A DNA stretch of 64,000 nucleotides from Oasisia sp. SBJ-2009 (GCA_964017155.1 OZ024856.1:7701811-7765810), one strand, 5' to 3'. Numbered from the stretch's first letter, positions 23,601-38,000 are shown. Notes: generated from the letters alone by a model not told the origin. Made by a program: numbers and translations.

Positions 23601-25797
23601 GCGCCAAAATAACGGTATTGTCTCATCGGAAAACTACAACGTAGTACCACTATAATTAGATACTTTTTTTTGGATTTGCATAGGCCAGACAACAAAGAAT
23701 AAAGTACAAGTGGTTGAATTTCGATACTAATAGATAGTGGCTTTGGAAATTGCGAGAAACACCCCAAAATGCGCTTACGCCAATATAAGGGTATTTTCTC
23801 TTCTGAAAAATACAACGTACCAATACAGTTCGTTAGTTTTATGGATCGTCATCGGTTCCTGGACTAGAAATCAATTACAACTTGTCGAGCTTCCAAAGTG
23901 GTGCCTATATTTCGGAAATTACGCTAATCACCCTCAAAGTTCGCTTACGCCAATGCAAAGTTATTTTCACATCTGAAACCTACAATGTACCACTACTATT
24001 CGTGACATGTGTGGATTCGCGTGATTCCCAGAACGAAGAGTCAAGTACAAGTGGGCGTGCTTCGATACTCGTACCTATTTTTTCGGAAATTACTGTAAAC
24101 TCGCTTAAATGCGTTCGCGCCAAAATAACGGTATTGTCTCATCGGAAAACTACAACGTAGTACGACTATAATAAAATACTTTTTTTGGATTTGTATAGTC
24201 CAGACAACGAGGAATAAAGAACACGGGGTTGAATTTCGATACTAATAGATGGTGATTTTCGAAATTGCGATAATCACCCCAAAGTGCGCTTGCGCCAATA
24301 TAAGGGTATTTTCTCTTCTGAAAAATACAACGTACAAATACAGTTCGTTAGTTTTATGGATCGTCATCGGTTCCCGAACTAGAAATCGACTACAACTTGT
24401 CGAGCTTCCAAAATGGTGCCTATATTTCGGAAATTACGCTAATCACCCTCAAAGTGCGCTTACGCCAATGCAAAGTAATTTTCACATCTGAAACCTACAA
24501 TGTACCACTACTCTTCGTGACATGTGTGGATTCGCATGATTCCCAGAACGAAGAGTCAAGTACAAGTGGGCGTGCTTCGATACGCGTACCTATTTTTTCG
24601 GAAATTACGTTAAACTCCCTTAAATGCGTTCGCGCCAAATTAACGGTATTATCTCATCGGAAAACTACATCGTAGTACGACTATATTAAGATACTTTTTT
24701 TGGATTTGTATAGTCCAGACAACGAGGAATAAAGTGCACGGGGTTGAATTTCGATACTAATAGATAGTGATTTTCGAAATTTCGATAAACACCCGAAAGT
24801 GCGCATGCGCCAATATAAGGGTATTTTCTCTTCTGAAAAATACAACGTACACATACAGTTCGTTTATTTTATGGATCGTCATCGGTTCCCGAACTAGAAA
24901 TCGACTACAACTTGTCGAGCTTCCAAAATGGTGCCTATATTTCGGAAATTACGCTAATCACCCTCAAAGTGCGCTTACGCCAAAGCAAAGTTATTTTCAC
25001 ATCTGAAACCTACAATGTACCACTAATCTTCGTGACATGTGTGGATTCGCATGATACCCAGAACGAAGAGTCAAGTACAAGTGGGCGTGCTTCGATACTC
25101 GTACCTATTTTTTCGGAAATTACTGTAAACTCGCTTAAATGCGTTCGCGCCAAAATAACGGTATTGTCTCATCGGAAAACTACAACGTAGTACCACTATA
25201 ATTAGATACTTTTTTTTGGATTTGCATAGGCCAGACAACAAAGAATAAAGTACAAGTGGTTGAATTTCGATACTAATAGATAGTGGCTTTGGAAATTGCG
25301 AGAAACACCCCAAAATGCGCTTACGCCAATATAAGGGTATTTTCTCTTCTGAAAAATACAACGTACCAATACAGTTCGTTAGTTTTATGGATCGTCATCG
25401 GTTCCTGGACTAGAAATCAATTACAACTTGTCGAGCTTCCAAAGTGGTGCCTATATTTCGGAAATTACGCTAATCACCCTCAAAGTTCGCTTACGCCAAT
25501 GCAAAGTTATTTTCACATCTGAAACCTACAATGTACCACTACTATTCGTGACATGTGTGGATTCGCATGATTCCCAGAACGAAGAGTCAAGTACAAGTGG
25601 GCGTGCTTCGATACTCGTACCTATTTTTTCGGAAATTACTGTAAACTCGCTTAAATGCGTTCGCGCCAAAATAACGGTATTGTCTCATCGGAAAACTACA
25701 ACGTAGTACCACTATAATTATATACTTTTTTTGGATTTGCATAGGCCAGACAACAAGGAATAAAGTACAAGTGGTTGAATTTCGATACTAATAGATA
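20644..25797 (+). repeat. HOR block 2: complete 10-unit HOR G-A-K-L-V-P-Q-N-D-Q
   Basis: Units at 20644, 21159, 21675, 22190, 22705, 23221, 23737, 24252, 24767 and 25283; total 5154 bp. V has gtggaatcgc, aaatgagttcg and aacggaattg. P has cgccaaagc and cgtacttattt. The Q at 23737 ends with an L-type tail (gactataataaaatac, agaacacgggg); the switch lies between 24155 and 24164. N joins a V head to gcaaagtaatttt and gatacgcg. Confidence 0.87.
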
Positions 25798-27342
25798 GTG
25801 GCTTTTGGAATTGCGAGAAACACCCCAAAATGCGCTTACGCCAATATAAGGGTGTTTTCTCTTCTGAAAAATACAACTTACCAATACAGTTCGTTAGTTT
25901 TATGGATCGTCATCGGTTCCCGGACTAGAAATCAATTACAGCTTGTCGAGCTTCCAAAATGGTGCCTATATTTCGGAAATTACGCTAATCACCCTCAAAG
26001 TTCGCTTACGCCAATGCAAAGTTATTTTCACATCTGAAACCTACAATGTTCCACTACTATTCGTGACCTTTGTGGATTCGCGTGGTTCCCAGGGCGAAGA
26101 GTCATGTACAAGTGGTCGTGCTTCGATACGCGTACCTATTTTTTCGGAAATTACGTTAAACTCCCTTAAATGCGTTCGCGCCAAATTGACGGTATTATCT
26201 CATCGGAAAACTACATCGTAGTACGACTATATTAAGATACTTTTTTTGGATTTGTATAGTCCAGACAACGAGGAATAAAGTGCACGGGGTTGAATTTCGA
26301 TACTAATAGATAGTGATTTTCGAAATTTCGATAAACACCCCAAAGTGCGCTTGCGCCAATATAAGGGTATTTTCTCTTCTGAAAAATACAACGTACAAAT
26401 ACAGTTCGTTAGTTTTATGGATCGTCATCGGTTCCCGAACTAGAAATCGACTACAACTTGTCGAGCTTCCAAAATGGTGCCTATATTTCGGAAATTACGC
26501 TAATCACCCTCAAAGTGCGCTTACGCCAATGCAAAGTTATTTTCACATCTGAAACCTACAATGTACCACTACTCTTCGTGACATGTGTGGATTCACATGA
26601 TTCCCAGAACGAAGAGTCAAGTTCAAGTGGGCGTGCTTCGATACTCGTACCTATTTTTTCCGAAATTACTGTAAACTCGCTTAAATGCGTTCGCGCCAAA
26701 ACAACGGTATTGTCTCATCGGAAAACTACAACGTAGTACCACTATAATTAGATACTTTTTTTGGATTTGCATAGGCCAGACAACAAAGAATAAAGTACAA
26801 GTGGTTGAATTTCGATACTAATAGATAGTGGCTTTGGAAATTGCGAGAAACACCCCAAAATGCGCTTACGCCAATATAAGGGTATTTTCTCTTCTGAAAA
26901 ATACAACGTACCAATACAGTTCGTTATTTTTATGGATCGTCATCGGTTCCTGGACTATAAATCAATTACAACTTGTCGAGCTTCCAAAGTGGTGCCTATA
27001 TTTCGGAAATTACGCTAATCACCCTCAAAGTTCGCTTACGCCAATGCAAAGTTATTTTCACATCTGAAACCTACAATGTACCACTACTATTCGTGACATG
27101 TGTGGATTCGCATGATTCCCAGAACGAAGAGTCAAGTACAAGTGGGCGTGCTTCGATACTCGTACCTATTTTTTCGGAAATTACTGTAAACTCGCTTAAA
27201 TGCGTTCGCGCCAAAATAACGGTATTGTCTCATCGGAAAACTACAACGTAGTACCACTATAATTATATACTTTTTTTGGATTTGCATAGGCCAGACAACA
27301 AGGAATAAAGTACAAGTGGTTGAATTTCGATACTAATAGATA
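25798..27342 (+). repeat. HOR block 3: 3 units, G-A-W
   Basis: Units at 25798, 26313 and 26828, total 1545 bp. W is a Q variant with gttatttttatgg and ggactataaatc. A carries gattcacatg, a private change also in the next two blocks. The A tail switches to a D-type tail (gcataggccag, acaaagaat), as expected from deletion of K-L-V-P-Q-N-D by one A/D exchange. Confidence 0.85.
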
Positions 27343-28887
27343 GTGGCTTTTGGAATTGCGAGAAACACCCCAAAATGCGCTTACGCCAATATAAGGGTGT
27401 TTTCTCTTCTGAAAAATACAACTTACCAATACAGTTCGTTAGTTTTATGGATCGTCATCGGTTCCCGGACTAGAAATCAATTACAGCTTGTCGAGCTTCC
27501 AAAATGGTGCCTATATTTCGGAAATTACGCTAATCACCCTCAAAGTTCGCTTACGCCAATGCAAAGTTATTTTCACATCTGAAACCTACAATGTTCCACT
27601 ACTATTCGTGACCTTTGTGGATTCGCGTGGTTCCCAGGGCGAAGAGTCATGTACAAGTGGTCGTGCTTCGATACGCGTACCTATTTTTTCGGAAATTACG
27701 TTAAACTCCCTTAAATGCGTTCGCGCCAAATTGACGGTATTATCTCATCGGAAAACTACATCGTAGTACGACTATATTAAGATACTTTTTTTGGATTTGT
27801 ATAGTCCAGACAACGAGGAATAAAGTGCACGGGGTTGAATTTCGATACTAATAGATAGTGATTTTGGAAATTTCGATAAACACCCCAAAGTGCGCTTGCG
27901 CCAATATAAGGGTATTTTCTCTTCTGAAAAATACAACGTACAAATACAGTTCGTTAGTTTTATGGATCGTCATCGGTTCCCGAACTAGAAATCGACTACA
28001 ACTTGTCGAGCTTCCAAAATGGTGCCTATATTTCGGAAATTACGCTAATCACCCTCAAAGTGCGCTTACGCCAATGCAAAGTTATTTTCCCATCTGAAAC
28101 CTACAATGTACCACTACTCTTCGTGACATGTGTGGATTCACATGATTCCCAGAACGAAGAGTCAAGTTCAAGTGGGCGTGCTTCGATACTCGTACCTATT
28201 TTTTCCGAAATTACTGTAAACTCGCTTAAATGCGTTCGCGCCAAAACAACGGTATTGTCTCATCGGAAAACTACAACGTAGTACCACTATAATTAGATAC
28301 TTTTTTTGGATTTGCATAGGCCAGACAACAAAGAATAAAGTACAAGTGGTTGAATTTCGATACTAATAGATAGTGGCTTTGGAAATTGCGAGAAACACCC
28401 CAAAATGCGCTTACGCCAATATAAGGGTATTTTCTCTTCTGAAAAATACAACGTACCAATACAGTTCGTTATTTTTATGGATCGTCATCGGTTCCTGGAC
28501 TATAAATCAATTACAACTTGTCGAGCTTCCAAAGTGGTGCCTATATTTCGGAAATTACGCTAATCACCCTCAAAGTTCGCTTACGCCAATGCAAAGTTAT
28601 TTTCACATCTGAAACCTACAATGTACCACTACTATTCGTGACATGTGTGGATTCGCATGATTCCCAGAACGAAGAGTCAAGTACAAGTGGGCGTGCTTCG
28701 ATACTCGTACCTATTTTTTCGGAAATTACTGTAAACTCGCTTAAATGCGTTCGCGCCAAAATAACGGTATTGTCTCATCGGAAAACTACAACGTAGTACC
28801 ACTATAATTATATACTTTTTTTGGATTTGCATAGGCCAGACAACAAGGAATAAAGTACAAGTGGTTGAATTTCGATACTAATAGATA
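27343..28887 (+). repeat. HOR block 4: 3 units, G-F-W
   Basis: Units at 27343, 27858 and 28373, exactly 1545 bp after their counterparts in block 3. It shares the W markers and gattcacatg with block 3. The middle unit now has the F head gattttggaaatttcg and a private ttattttcccatc. Confidence 0.85.
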
Positions 28888-31800
28888 GTGGCTTTTGGAA
28901 TTGCGAGAAACACCCCAAAATGCGCTTACGCCAATATAAGGGTGTTTTCTCTTCTGAAAAATACAACTTACCAATACAGTTCGTTAGTTTTATGGATCGT
29001 CATCGATTCCCGGACTAGAAATCAATTACAGCTTGTCGAGCTTCCAAAATGGTGCCTATATTTCGGAAATTACGCTAATCACCCTCAAAGTTCGCTTACG
29101 CCAATGCAAAGTTATTTTCACATCTGAAACCTACAATGTTCCACTACTATTCGTGACCTTTGTGGATTCGCGTGGTTCCCAGGGCGAAGAGTCATGTACA
29201 AGTGGTCGTGCTTCGATACGCGTACCTATTTTTTCGGAAATTACGTTAAACTCCCTTAAATGCGTTCGCGCCAAATTGACGGTATTATCTCATCGGAAAA
29301 CTACATCGTAGTACGACTATATTAAGATACTTTTTTTGGATTTGTATAGTCCAGACAACGAGGAATAAAGTGCACGGGGTTGAATTTCGATACTAATAGA
29401 TAGTGATTTTCGAAATTTCGATAAACACCCCAAAGTGCGCTTGCGCCAATATAAGGGTATTTTCTCTTCTGAAAAATACAACGTACAAATACAGTTCGTT
29501 AGTTTTATGTATCGTCATCGGTTCCCGAACTAGAAATCGACTACAACTTGTCGAGCTTCCAAAATGGTGCCTATATTTCGGAAATTACGCTAATCACCCT
29601 CAAAGTGCGCTTACGCCAATGCAAAGTTATTTTCACATCTGAAACCTACAATGTACCACTACTCTTCGTGACATGTGTGGATTCACATGATTCCCAGAAC
29701 GAAGAGTCAAGTTCAAGTGGGCGTGCTTCGATACTCGTACCTATTTTTTCCGAAATTACTGTAAACTCGCTTAAATGCGTTCGCGCCAAAACAACGGTAT
29801 TGTCTCATCGGAAAACTACAACGTAGTACCACTATAATTAGATACTTTTTTTGGATTTGCACAGGCCAGACAACGAGGAATAAAGTACAAGTGGTTGAAT
29901 TTCGATACTAATAGATAGTGGCTTTAGAAATTGCGAGAAACACCCCAAAATGCGCTTACGCCAATATAAGGGTATTTTCTCTTCTGAAAAATACAACGTA
30001 CAAATACAGTTCGTTAGTTTTATGGATCGTCATCGGTTCCCGGACTAGAAATCAATTACAGCTTGTCGAGCTTCCAAAATGGTGCCTATATTTCGGAAAT
30101 TACGCCAATCACCCTCAAAGTTCGCTTACGCCAATGCAAAGTTATTTTCACATCTGAAACCTACAATGTACCACTACTATTCGTGACCTTTGTGGATTCC
30201 CGTGGTTCCCAGGGCGAAGAGTCATGTACAAGTGGTCGTGCTTCGATACGCGTACCTATTTTTTCGGAAATTACGTTAAACTCCCTTAAATGCGTTCGCG
30301 CCAAATTAACGGTATTATCTCAACGAAAAACTACATCGTAGTACGACTATATTAAGATACTTTTTTTGGATTTGTATAGTCCAGACAACGAGGAATAAAG
30401 TGCACGGGGTTGAATTTCGATACTAATAGATAGTGATTTTCGAAATTTCGATAAACACCCCAAAGTGCGCTTGCGCCAATATAAGGGTATTTTCTCTTCT
30501 GAAAAATACAACATACAAATACAGTTCGTTAGTTTTATGGATCGTCATCGGTTCCCGAACTAGAAATCGACTACAACTTGTCGAGCTTCCAAAATTGTGC
30601 CTATATTTCGGAAATTACGCTAATCACCCTCAAAGTGCGCTTACGCCAATGCAAAGTTATTTTCACATCTGAAACCTACAATGTACCACTACTATTCGTG
30701 ACATTTGTGGATTCGCATGGTTCCCAGGGCGAAGAGGCAAGTACAAGTGGTCCTGCTTCGATAAGCGTACCTATTTTTTCGGAAATTACGTTAAACTCCC
30801 TTAAATGCGTTCGCGCCAAATTAACGGTATTATCTCATCGGAAAACTACATCGTAGTACGACTATAATAAAATACTTTTTTTGGATTTGTATAGTCCAGA
30901 CAACGAGGAATAAAGAACACGGGGTTGAATTTCGATACTAATAGATGGTGATTTTCGAAATTGCGATAATCACCCCAAAGTGCGCTTGCGCCAATATAAG
31001 GGTATTTTCTCTTCTGAAAAATACAACGTACAAATACAGTTCGTTAGTTTTATGGATCGTCATCGGTTCCCGAACTAGAAATCGACTACAACTTGTCGAG
31101 CTTCCAAAATGGTGCCTATATTTCGGAAATTACGCTAATCACCCTCAAAGTGCGCTTACGCCAATGCAAAGTAATTTTCACATCTGAAACCTACAATGTA
31201 CCACTACTCTTCGTGACATGTGTGGATTCGCATGATTCCCAGAACGAAGAGTCAAGTACAAGTGGGCGTGCTTCGATACGCGTACCTATTTTTTCGGAAA
31301 TTACGTTAAACTCCCTTAAATGCGTTCGCGCCAAATTAACGGTATTATCTCATCGGAAAACTACATCGTAGTACGACTATATTAAGATACTTTTTTTGGA
31401 TTTGTATAGTCCAGACAACGAGGAATAAAGTGCACGGGGTTGAATTTCGATACTAATAGATAGTGATTTTCGAAATTTCGATAAACACCCGAAAGTGCGC
31501 ATGCGCCAATATAAGGGTATTTTCTCTTCTGAAAAATACAACGTACACATACAGTTCGTTTATTTTATGGATCGTCATCGGTTCCCGAACTAGAAATCGA
31601 CTACAACTTGTCGAGCTTCCAAAATGGTGCCTATATTTCGGAAATTACGCTAATCACCCTCAAAGTGCGCTTACGCCAAAGCAAAGTTATTTTCACATCT
31701 GAAACCTACAATGTACCACTAATCTTCGTGACATGTGTGGATTCGCATGATTCCCAGAACGAAGAGTCAAGTACAAGTGGGCGTGCTTCGATACTCGTAC

Positions 31801-32493
31801 CTATTTTTTCGGAAATTACTGTAAACTCGCTTAAATGCGCTCGCGCCAAAATAACGGTATTGTCTCATCGGAAAACTACAACGTAGTACCACTATAATTA
31901 GATACTTTTTTTTGGATTTGCATAGGCCAGACAACAAAGAATAAAGAACAAGTGGTTGAATTTCGATACTAATAGATAGTGGCTTTGGAAATTGCGAGAA
32001 ACACCCCAAAATGCGCTTACGCCAATATAAGGGTATTTTCTCTTCTGAAAAATACAACGTACCAATACAGTTCGTTAGTTTTATGGATCGTCATCGGTTC
32101 CTGGACTAGAAATCAATTACAACTTGTCGAGCTTCCAAAGTGGTGCCTATATTTCGGAAATTACGCTAATCACCCTCAAAGTTCGCTTACGCCAATGCAA
32201 AGTTATTTTCACATCTGAAACCTACAATGTACCACTACTATTCGTGACATGTGTGGATTCGCATGATTCCCAGAACGAAGAGTCAAGTACAAGTGGGCGT
32301 GCTTCGATACTCGTACCTATTTTTTCGGAAATTACTGTAAACTCGCTTAAATGCGTTCGCGCCAAAATAACGGTATTGTCTCATCGGAAAACTACAACGT
32401 AGTACCACTATAATTATATACTTTTTTTGGATTTGCATAGGCCAGACAACAAGGAATAAAGTACAAGTGGTTGAATTTCGATACTAATAGATA
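28888..32493 (+). repeat. HOR block 5: 7 units, G-A-K-L-N-D-Q
   Basis: Units at 28888, 29403, 29918, 30433, 30948, 31463 and 31979. V-P-Q is missing: L passes straight to N, which has a V-type head. D (31463) carries the rare core aaatgcgctcg (c at 31840) and D tail aaagaacaagtgg. A shares gattcacatg with blocks 3 and 4. From here on, L has aacatacaaat. Confidence 0.85.
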
Positions 32494-35069
32494 GTGGCTT
32501 TTGGAATTGCGAGAAACACCCCAAAATGCGCTTACGCCAATATAAGGGTGTTTTCTCTTCTGAAAAATACAACTTACCAATACAGTTCGTTAGTTTTATG
32601 GATCGTCATCGGTTCCCGGACTAGAAATCAATTACAGCTTGTCGAGCTTCCAAAATGGTGCCTATATTTCGGAAATTACGCTAATCACCCTCAAAGTTCG
32701 CTTACGCCAATGCAAAGTTATTTTCACATCTGAAACCTACAATGTTCCACTACTATTCGTGACCTTTGTGGATTCGCGTGGTTCCCAGGGCGAAGAGTCA
32801 TGTACAAGTGGTCGTGCTTCGATACGCGTACCTATTTTTTCGGAAATTACGTTAAACTCCCTTAAATGCGTTCGCGCCAAATTGACGGTATTATCTCATC
32901 GGAAAACTACATCGTAGTACGACTATATTAAGATACTTTTTTTGGATTTGTATAGTCCAGACAACGAGGAATAAAGTGCACGGGGTTGAATTTCGATACT
33001 AATAGATAGTGATTTTGGAAATTTCGATAAACACCCCAAAGTGCGCTTGCGCCAATATAAGGGTATTTTCTCTTCTGAAAAATACAACGTACAAATACAG
33101 TTCGTTAGTTTTATGGATCGTCATCGGTTCCCGAACTAGAAATCGACTACAACTTGTCGAGCTTCCAAAATGGTGCCTATATTTCGGAAATTACGCTAAT
33201 CACCCTCAAAGTGCGCTTACGCCAATGCAAAGTTATTTTCACATCTGAAACCTACAATGTACCACTACTCTTCGTGACATGTGTGGATTCGCATGATTCC
33301 CAGAACGAAGAGTCAAGTTCAAGTGGGCGTGCTTCGATACTCGTACCTATTTTTTCCGAAATTACTGTAAACTCGCTTAAATGCGTTCGCGCCAAAACAA
33401 CGGTATTGTCTCATCGGAAAACTACAACGTAGTACCACTATAATTAGATACTTTTTTTGGATTTGCACAGGCCAGACAACGAGGAATAAAGTACAAGTGG
33501 TTGAATTTCGATACTAATAGATAGTGGCTTTAGAAATTGCAAGAAACACCCCAAAATGCGCTTACGCCAATATAAGGGTATTTTCTCTTCTGAAAAATAC
33601 AACGTACAAATACAGTTCGTTAGTTTTATGGATCGTCATCGGTTCCCGGACTAGAAATCAATTACAGCTTGTCGAGCTTCCAAAATGGTGCCTATATTTC
33701 GGAAATTACGCTAATCACCCTCAAAGTTCGCTTACGCCAATGCAAAGTTATTTTCACATCTGAAACCTACAATGTACCACTACTATTCGTGACATTTGTG
33801 GATTCGCATGGTTCCCAGGGCGAAGAGGCAAGTACAAGTGGTCCTGCTTCGATAAGCGTACCTATTTTTTCGGAAATTACGTTAAACTCCCTTAAATGCG
33901 TTCGCGCCAAATTAACGGTATTATCTCATCGGAAAACTACATCGTAGTACGACTATAATAAAATACTTTTTTTGGATTTGTATAGTCCAGACAACGAGGA
34001 ATAAAGAACACGGGGTTGAATTTCGATACTAATAGATGGTGATTTTCGAAATTGCGATAATCACCCCAAAGTGCGCTTGCGCCAATATAAGGGTATTTTC
34101 TCTTCTGAAAAATACAACGTACAAATACAGTTCGTTAGTTTTATGGATCGTCATCGGTTCCCGAACTAGAAATCGACTACAACTTGTCGAGCTTCCAAAA
34201 TGGTGCCTATATTTCGGAAATTACGCTAATCACCCTCAAAGTGCGCTTACGCCAAAGCAAAGTTATTTTCACATCTGAAACCTACAATGTACCACTAATC
34301 TTCGTGACATGTGTGGAATCGCATGATTCCCAGAACGAAGAGTCAAGTACAAGTGGGCGTGCTTCGATACTCGTACCTATTTTTTCGGAAATTACTGTAA
34401 ACTCGCTTAAATGCGTTCGCGCCAAAATAACGGTATTGTCTCATCGGAAAACTACAACGTAGTACCACTATAATTAGATACTTTTTTTTGGATTTGCATA
34501 GGCCAGACAACAAAGAATAAAGAACAAGTGGTTGAATTTCGATACTAATAGATAGTGGCTTTGGAAATTGCGAGAAACACCCCAAAATGCGCTTACGCCA
34601 ATATAAGGGTATTTTCTCTTCTGAAAAATACAACGTACCAATACAGTTCGTTAGTTTTATGGATCGTCATCGGTTCCTGGACTAGAAATCAATTACAACT
34701 TGTCGAGCTTCCAAAGTGGTGCCTATATTTCGGAAATTACGCTAATCACCCTCAAAGTTCGCTTACGCCAATGCAAAGTTATTTTCACATCTGAAACCTA
34801 CAATGTACCACTACTATTCGTGACATGTGTGGATTCGCATGATTCCCAGAACGAAGTGTCAAGTACAAGTGGGCGTGCTTCGATACTCGTACCTATTTTT
34901 TCGGAAATTACTGTAAACTCGCTTAAATGCGTTCGCGCCAAAATAACGGTATTGTCTCATCGGAAAACTACAACGTAGTACCACTATAATTATATACTTT
35001 TTTTGGATTTGCATAGGCCAGACAACAAGGAATAAAGTACAAGTGGTTGAATTTCGATACTAATAGATA
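32494..35069 (+). repeat. HOR block 6: 5 units, G-F-K/L-V/D-Q
   Basis: Units at 32494, 33009, 33524, 34039 and 34555, with two hybrids. The 33524 unit begins as K and ends as L, switching between 33728 and 33794. The 34039 unit begins as V (gtggaatcgc at about 34315) and ends as D (actgtaaac, aaagaacaagtgg), switching between 34318 and 34397. Two independent deletions therefore explain the five-unit length. Confidence 0.84.
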
Positions 35070-38000
35070 GTGGCTTTTGGAATTGCGAGAAACACCCCAA
35101 AATGCGCTTACGCCAATATAAGGGTGTTTTCTCTTCTGAAAAATACAACTTACCAATACAGTTCGTTAGTTTTATGGATCGTCATCGGTTCCCGGACTAG
35201 AAATCAATTACAGCTTGTCGAGCTTCCAAAATGGTGCCTATATTTCGGAAATTACGCTAATCACCCTCAAAGTTCGCTTACGCCAATGCAAAGTTATTTT
35301 CACATCTGAAACCTACAATGTTCCACTACTATTCGTGACCTTTGTGGATTCGCGTGGTTACCAGGGCGAAGAGTCATGTACAAGTGGTCGTGCTTCGATA
35401 CGCGTACCTATTTTTTCGGAAATTACGTTAAACTCCCTTAAATGCGTTCGCGCCAAATTGACGGTATTATCTCATCGGAAAACTACATCGTAGTACGACT
35501 ATATTAAGATACTTTTTTTGGATTTGTATAGTCCAGACAACGAGGAATAAAGTGCACGGGGTTGAATTTCGATACTAATAGATAGTGATTTTGGAAATTT
35601 CGATAAACACCCCAAAGTGCGCTTGCGCCAATATAAGGGTATTTTCTCTTCTGAAAAATACAACGTACAAATACAGTTCGTTAGTTTTATGGATCGTCAT
35701 CGGTTCCCGAACTAGAAATCGACTACAACTTGTCGAGCTTCCAAAATGGTGCCTATATTTCGGAAATTACGCTAATCACCCTCAAAGTGCGCTTACGCCA
35801 ATGCAAAGTTATTTTCACATCTGAAACCTACAATGTACCACTACTCTTCGTGACATGTGTGGATTCGCATGATTCCCAGAACGAAGAGTCAAGTTCAAGT
35901 GGGCGTGCTTCGATACTCGTACCTATTTTTTCCGAAATTACTGTAAACTCGCTTAAATGCGTTCGCGCCAACACAACGGTATTGTCTCATCGGAAAACTA
36001 CAACGTAGTACCACTATAATTAGATACTTTTTTTGGATTTGCACAGGCCAGACAACGAGGAATAAAGTACAAGTGGTTGAATTTCGATACTAATAGATAG
36101 TGGCTTTAGAAATTGCGAGAAACACCCCAAAATGCGCTTACGCCAATATAAGGGTATTTTCTCTTCTGAAAAATACAACGTACAAATACAGTTCGTTAGT
36201 TTTATGGATCGTCATCGGTTCCCGGACTAGAAATCAATTACAGCTTGTCGAGCTTCCAAAATGGTGCCTATATTTCGGAAATTACGCTAATCACCCTCAA
36301 AGTTCGCTTACGCCAATGCAAAGTTATTTTCACATCTGAAACCTACAATGTACCACTACTATTCGTGACCTTTGTGGATTCCCGTGGTTCCCAGGGCGAA
36401 GAGTCATGTACAAGTGGTCGTGCTTCGATACGCGTACCTATTTTTTCGGAAATTACGTTAAACTCCCTTAAATGCGTTCGCGCCAAATTAACGGTATTAT
36501 CTCAACGAAAAACTACATCGTAGTACGACTATATTAAGATACTTTTTTTGGATTTGTATAGTCCAGACAACGAGGAATAAAGTGCACGGGGTTGAATTTC
36601 GATACTAATAGATAGTGATTTTCGAAATTTCGATAAACACCCCAAAGTGCGCTTGCGCCAATATAAGGGTATTTTCTCTTCTGAAAAATACAACATACAA
36701 ATACAGTTCGTTAGTTTTATGGATCGTCATCGGTTCCCGAACTAGAAATCGACTACAACTTGTCGAGCTTCCAAAATTGTGCCTATATTTCGGAAATTAC
36801 GCTAATCACCCTCAAAGTGCGCTTACGCCAATGCAAAGTTATTTTCACATCTGAAACCTACAATGTACCACTACTATTCGTGACATTTGTGGATTCGCAT
36901 GGTTCCCAGGGCGAAGAGGCAAGTACAAGTGGTCCTGCTTCGATAAGCGTACCTATTTTTTCGGAAATTACGTTAAACTCCCTTAAATGCGTTCGCGCCA
37001 AATTAACGGTATTATCTCATCGGAAAACTACATCGTAGTACGACTATAATAAAATACTTTTTTTGGATTTGTATAGTCCAGACAACGAGGAATAAAGAAC
37101 ACGGGGTTGAATTTCGATACTAATAGATGGTGATTTTCGAAATTGCGATAATCACCCCAAAGTGCGCTTGCGCCAATATAAGGGTATTTTCTCTTCTGAA
37201 AAATACAACGTACAAATACAGTTCGTTAGTTTTATGGATCGTCATCGGTTCCCGAACTAGAAATCGACTACAACTTGTCGAGCTTCCAAAATGGTGCCTA
37301 TATTTCGGAAATTACGCTAATCACCCTCAAAGTGCGCTTACGCCAAAGCAAAGTTATTTTCACATCTGAAACCTACAATGTACCACTAATCTTCGTGACA
37401 TGTGTGGAATCGCATGATTCCCAGAACGAAGAGTCAAGTACAAGTGGGCGTGCTTCGATACTCGTACCTATTTTTTCGGAAATTACTCTAAACTCGCTTA
37501 AATGAGTTCGCGCCAAAATAACGGAATTGTCTCATCGGAAAACTACAACGTAGTACCACTATAATTATATACTTTTTTTTGGATTTGCATAGGCCAGACA
37601 ACAAGGAATAAAGGACAAGTGGTTGAATTTCGATACTAATAGATAGTGGCTTTGGAAATTGCGAGAAACACCCCAAAATGCGCTTACGCCAATATAAGGG
37701 TATTTTCTCTTCTGAAAAATGCAACGTACAAATACAGTTCGTTAGTTTTATGGATCGTCATCGGTTCCCGGACTAGAAATCAACTACAACTTGTCGAGCT
37801 TCCAAAATGGTGCCTATATTTCGGAAATTACGCTAATCACCCTCAAAGTGCGCTTACGCCAAAGCAAAGTTATTTTCACATCTGAAACCTACAATGTACC
37901 ACTAATCTTCGTGACATGTGTGGATTCGCATGATTCCCAGAACGAAGAGTCAAGTACAAGTGGGCGTGCTTCGATACTCGTACTTATTTTTTCGGAAATT

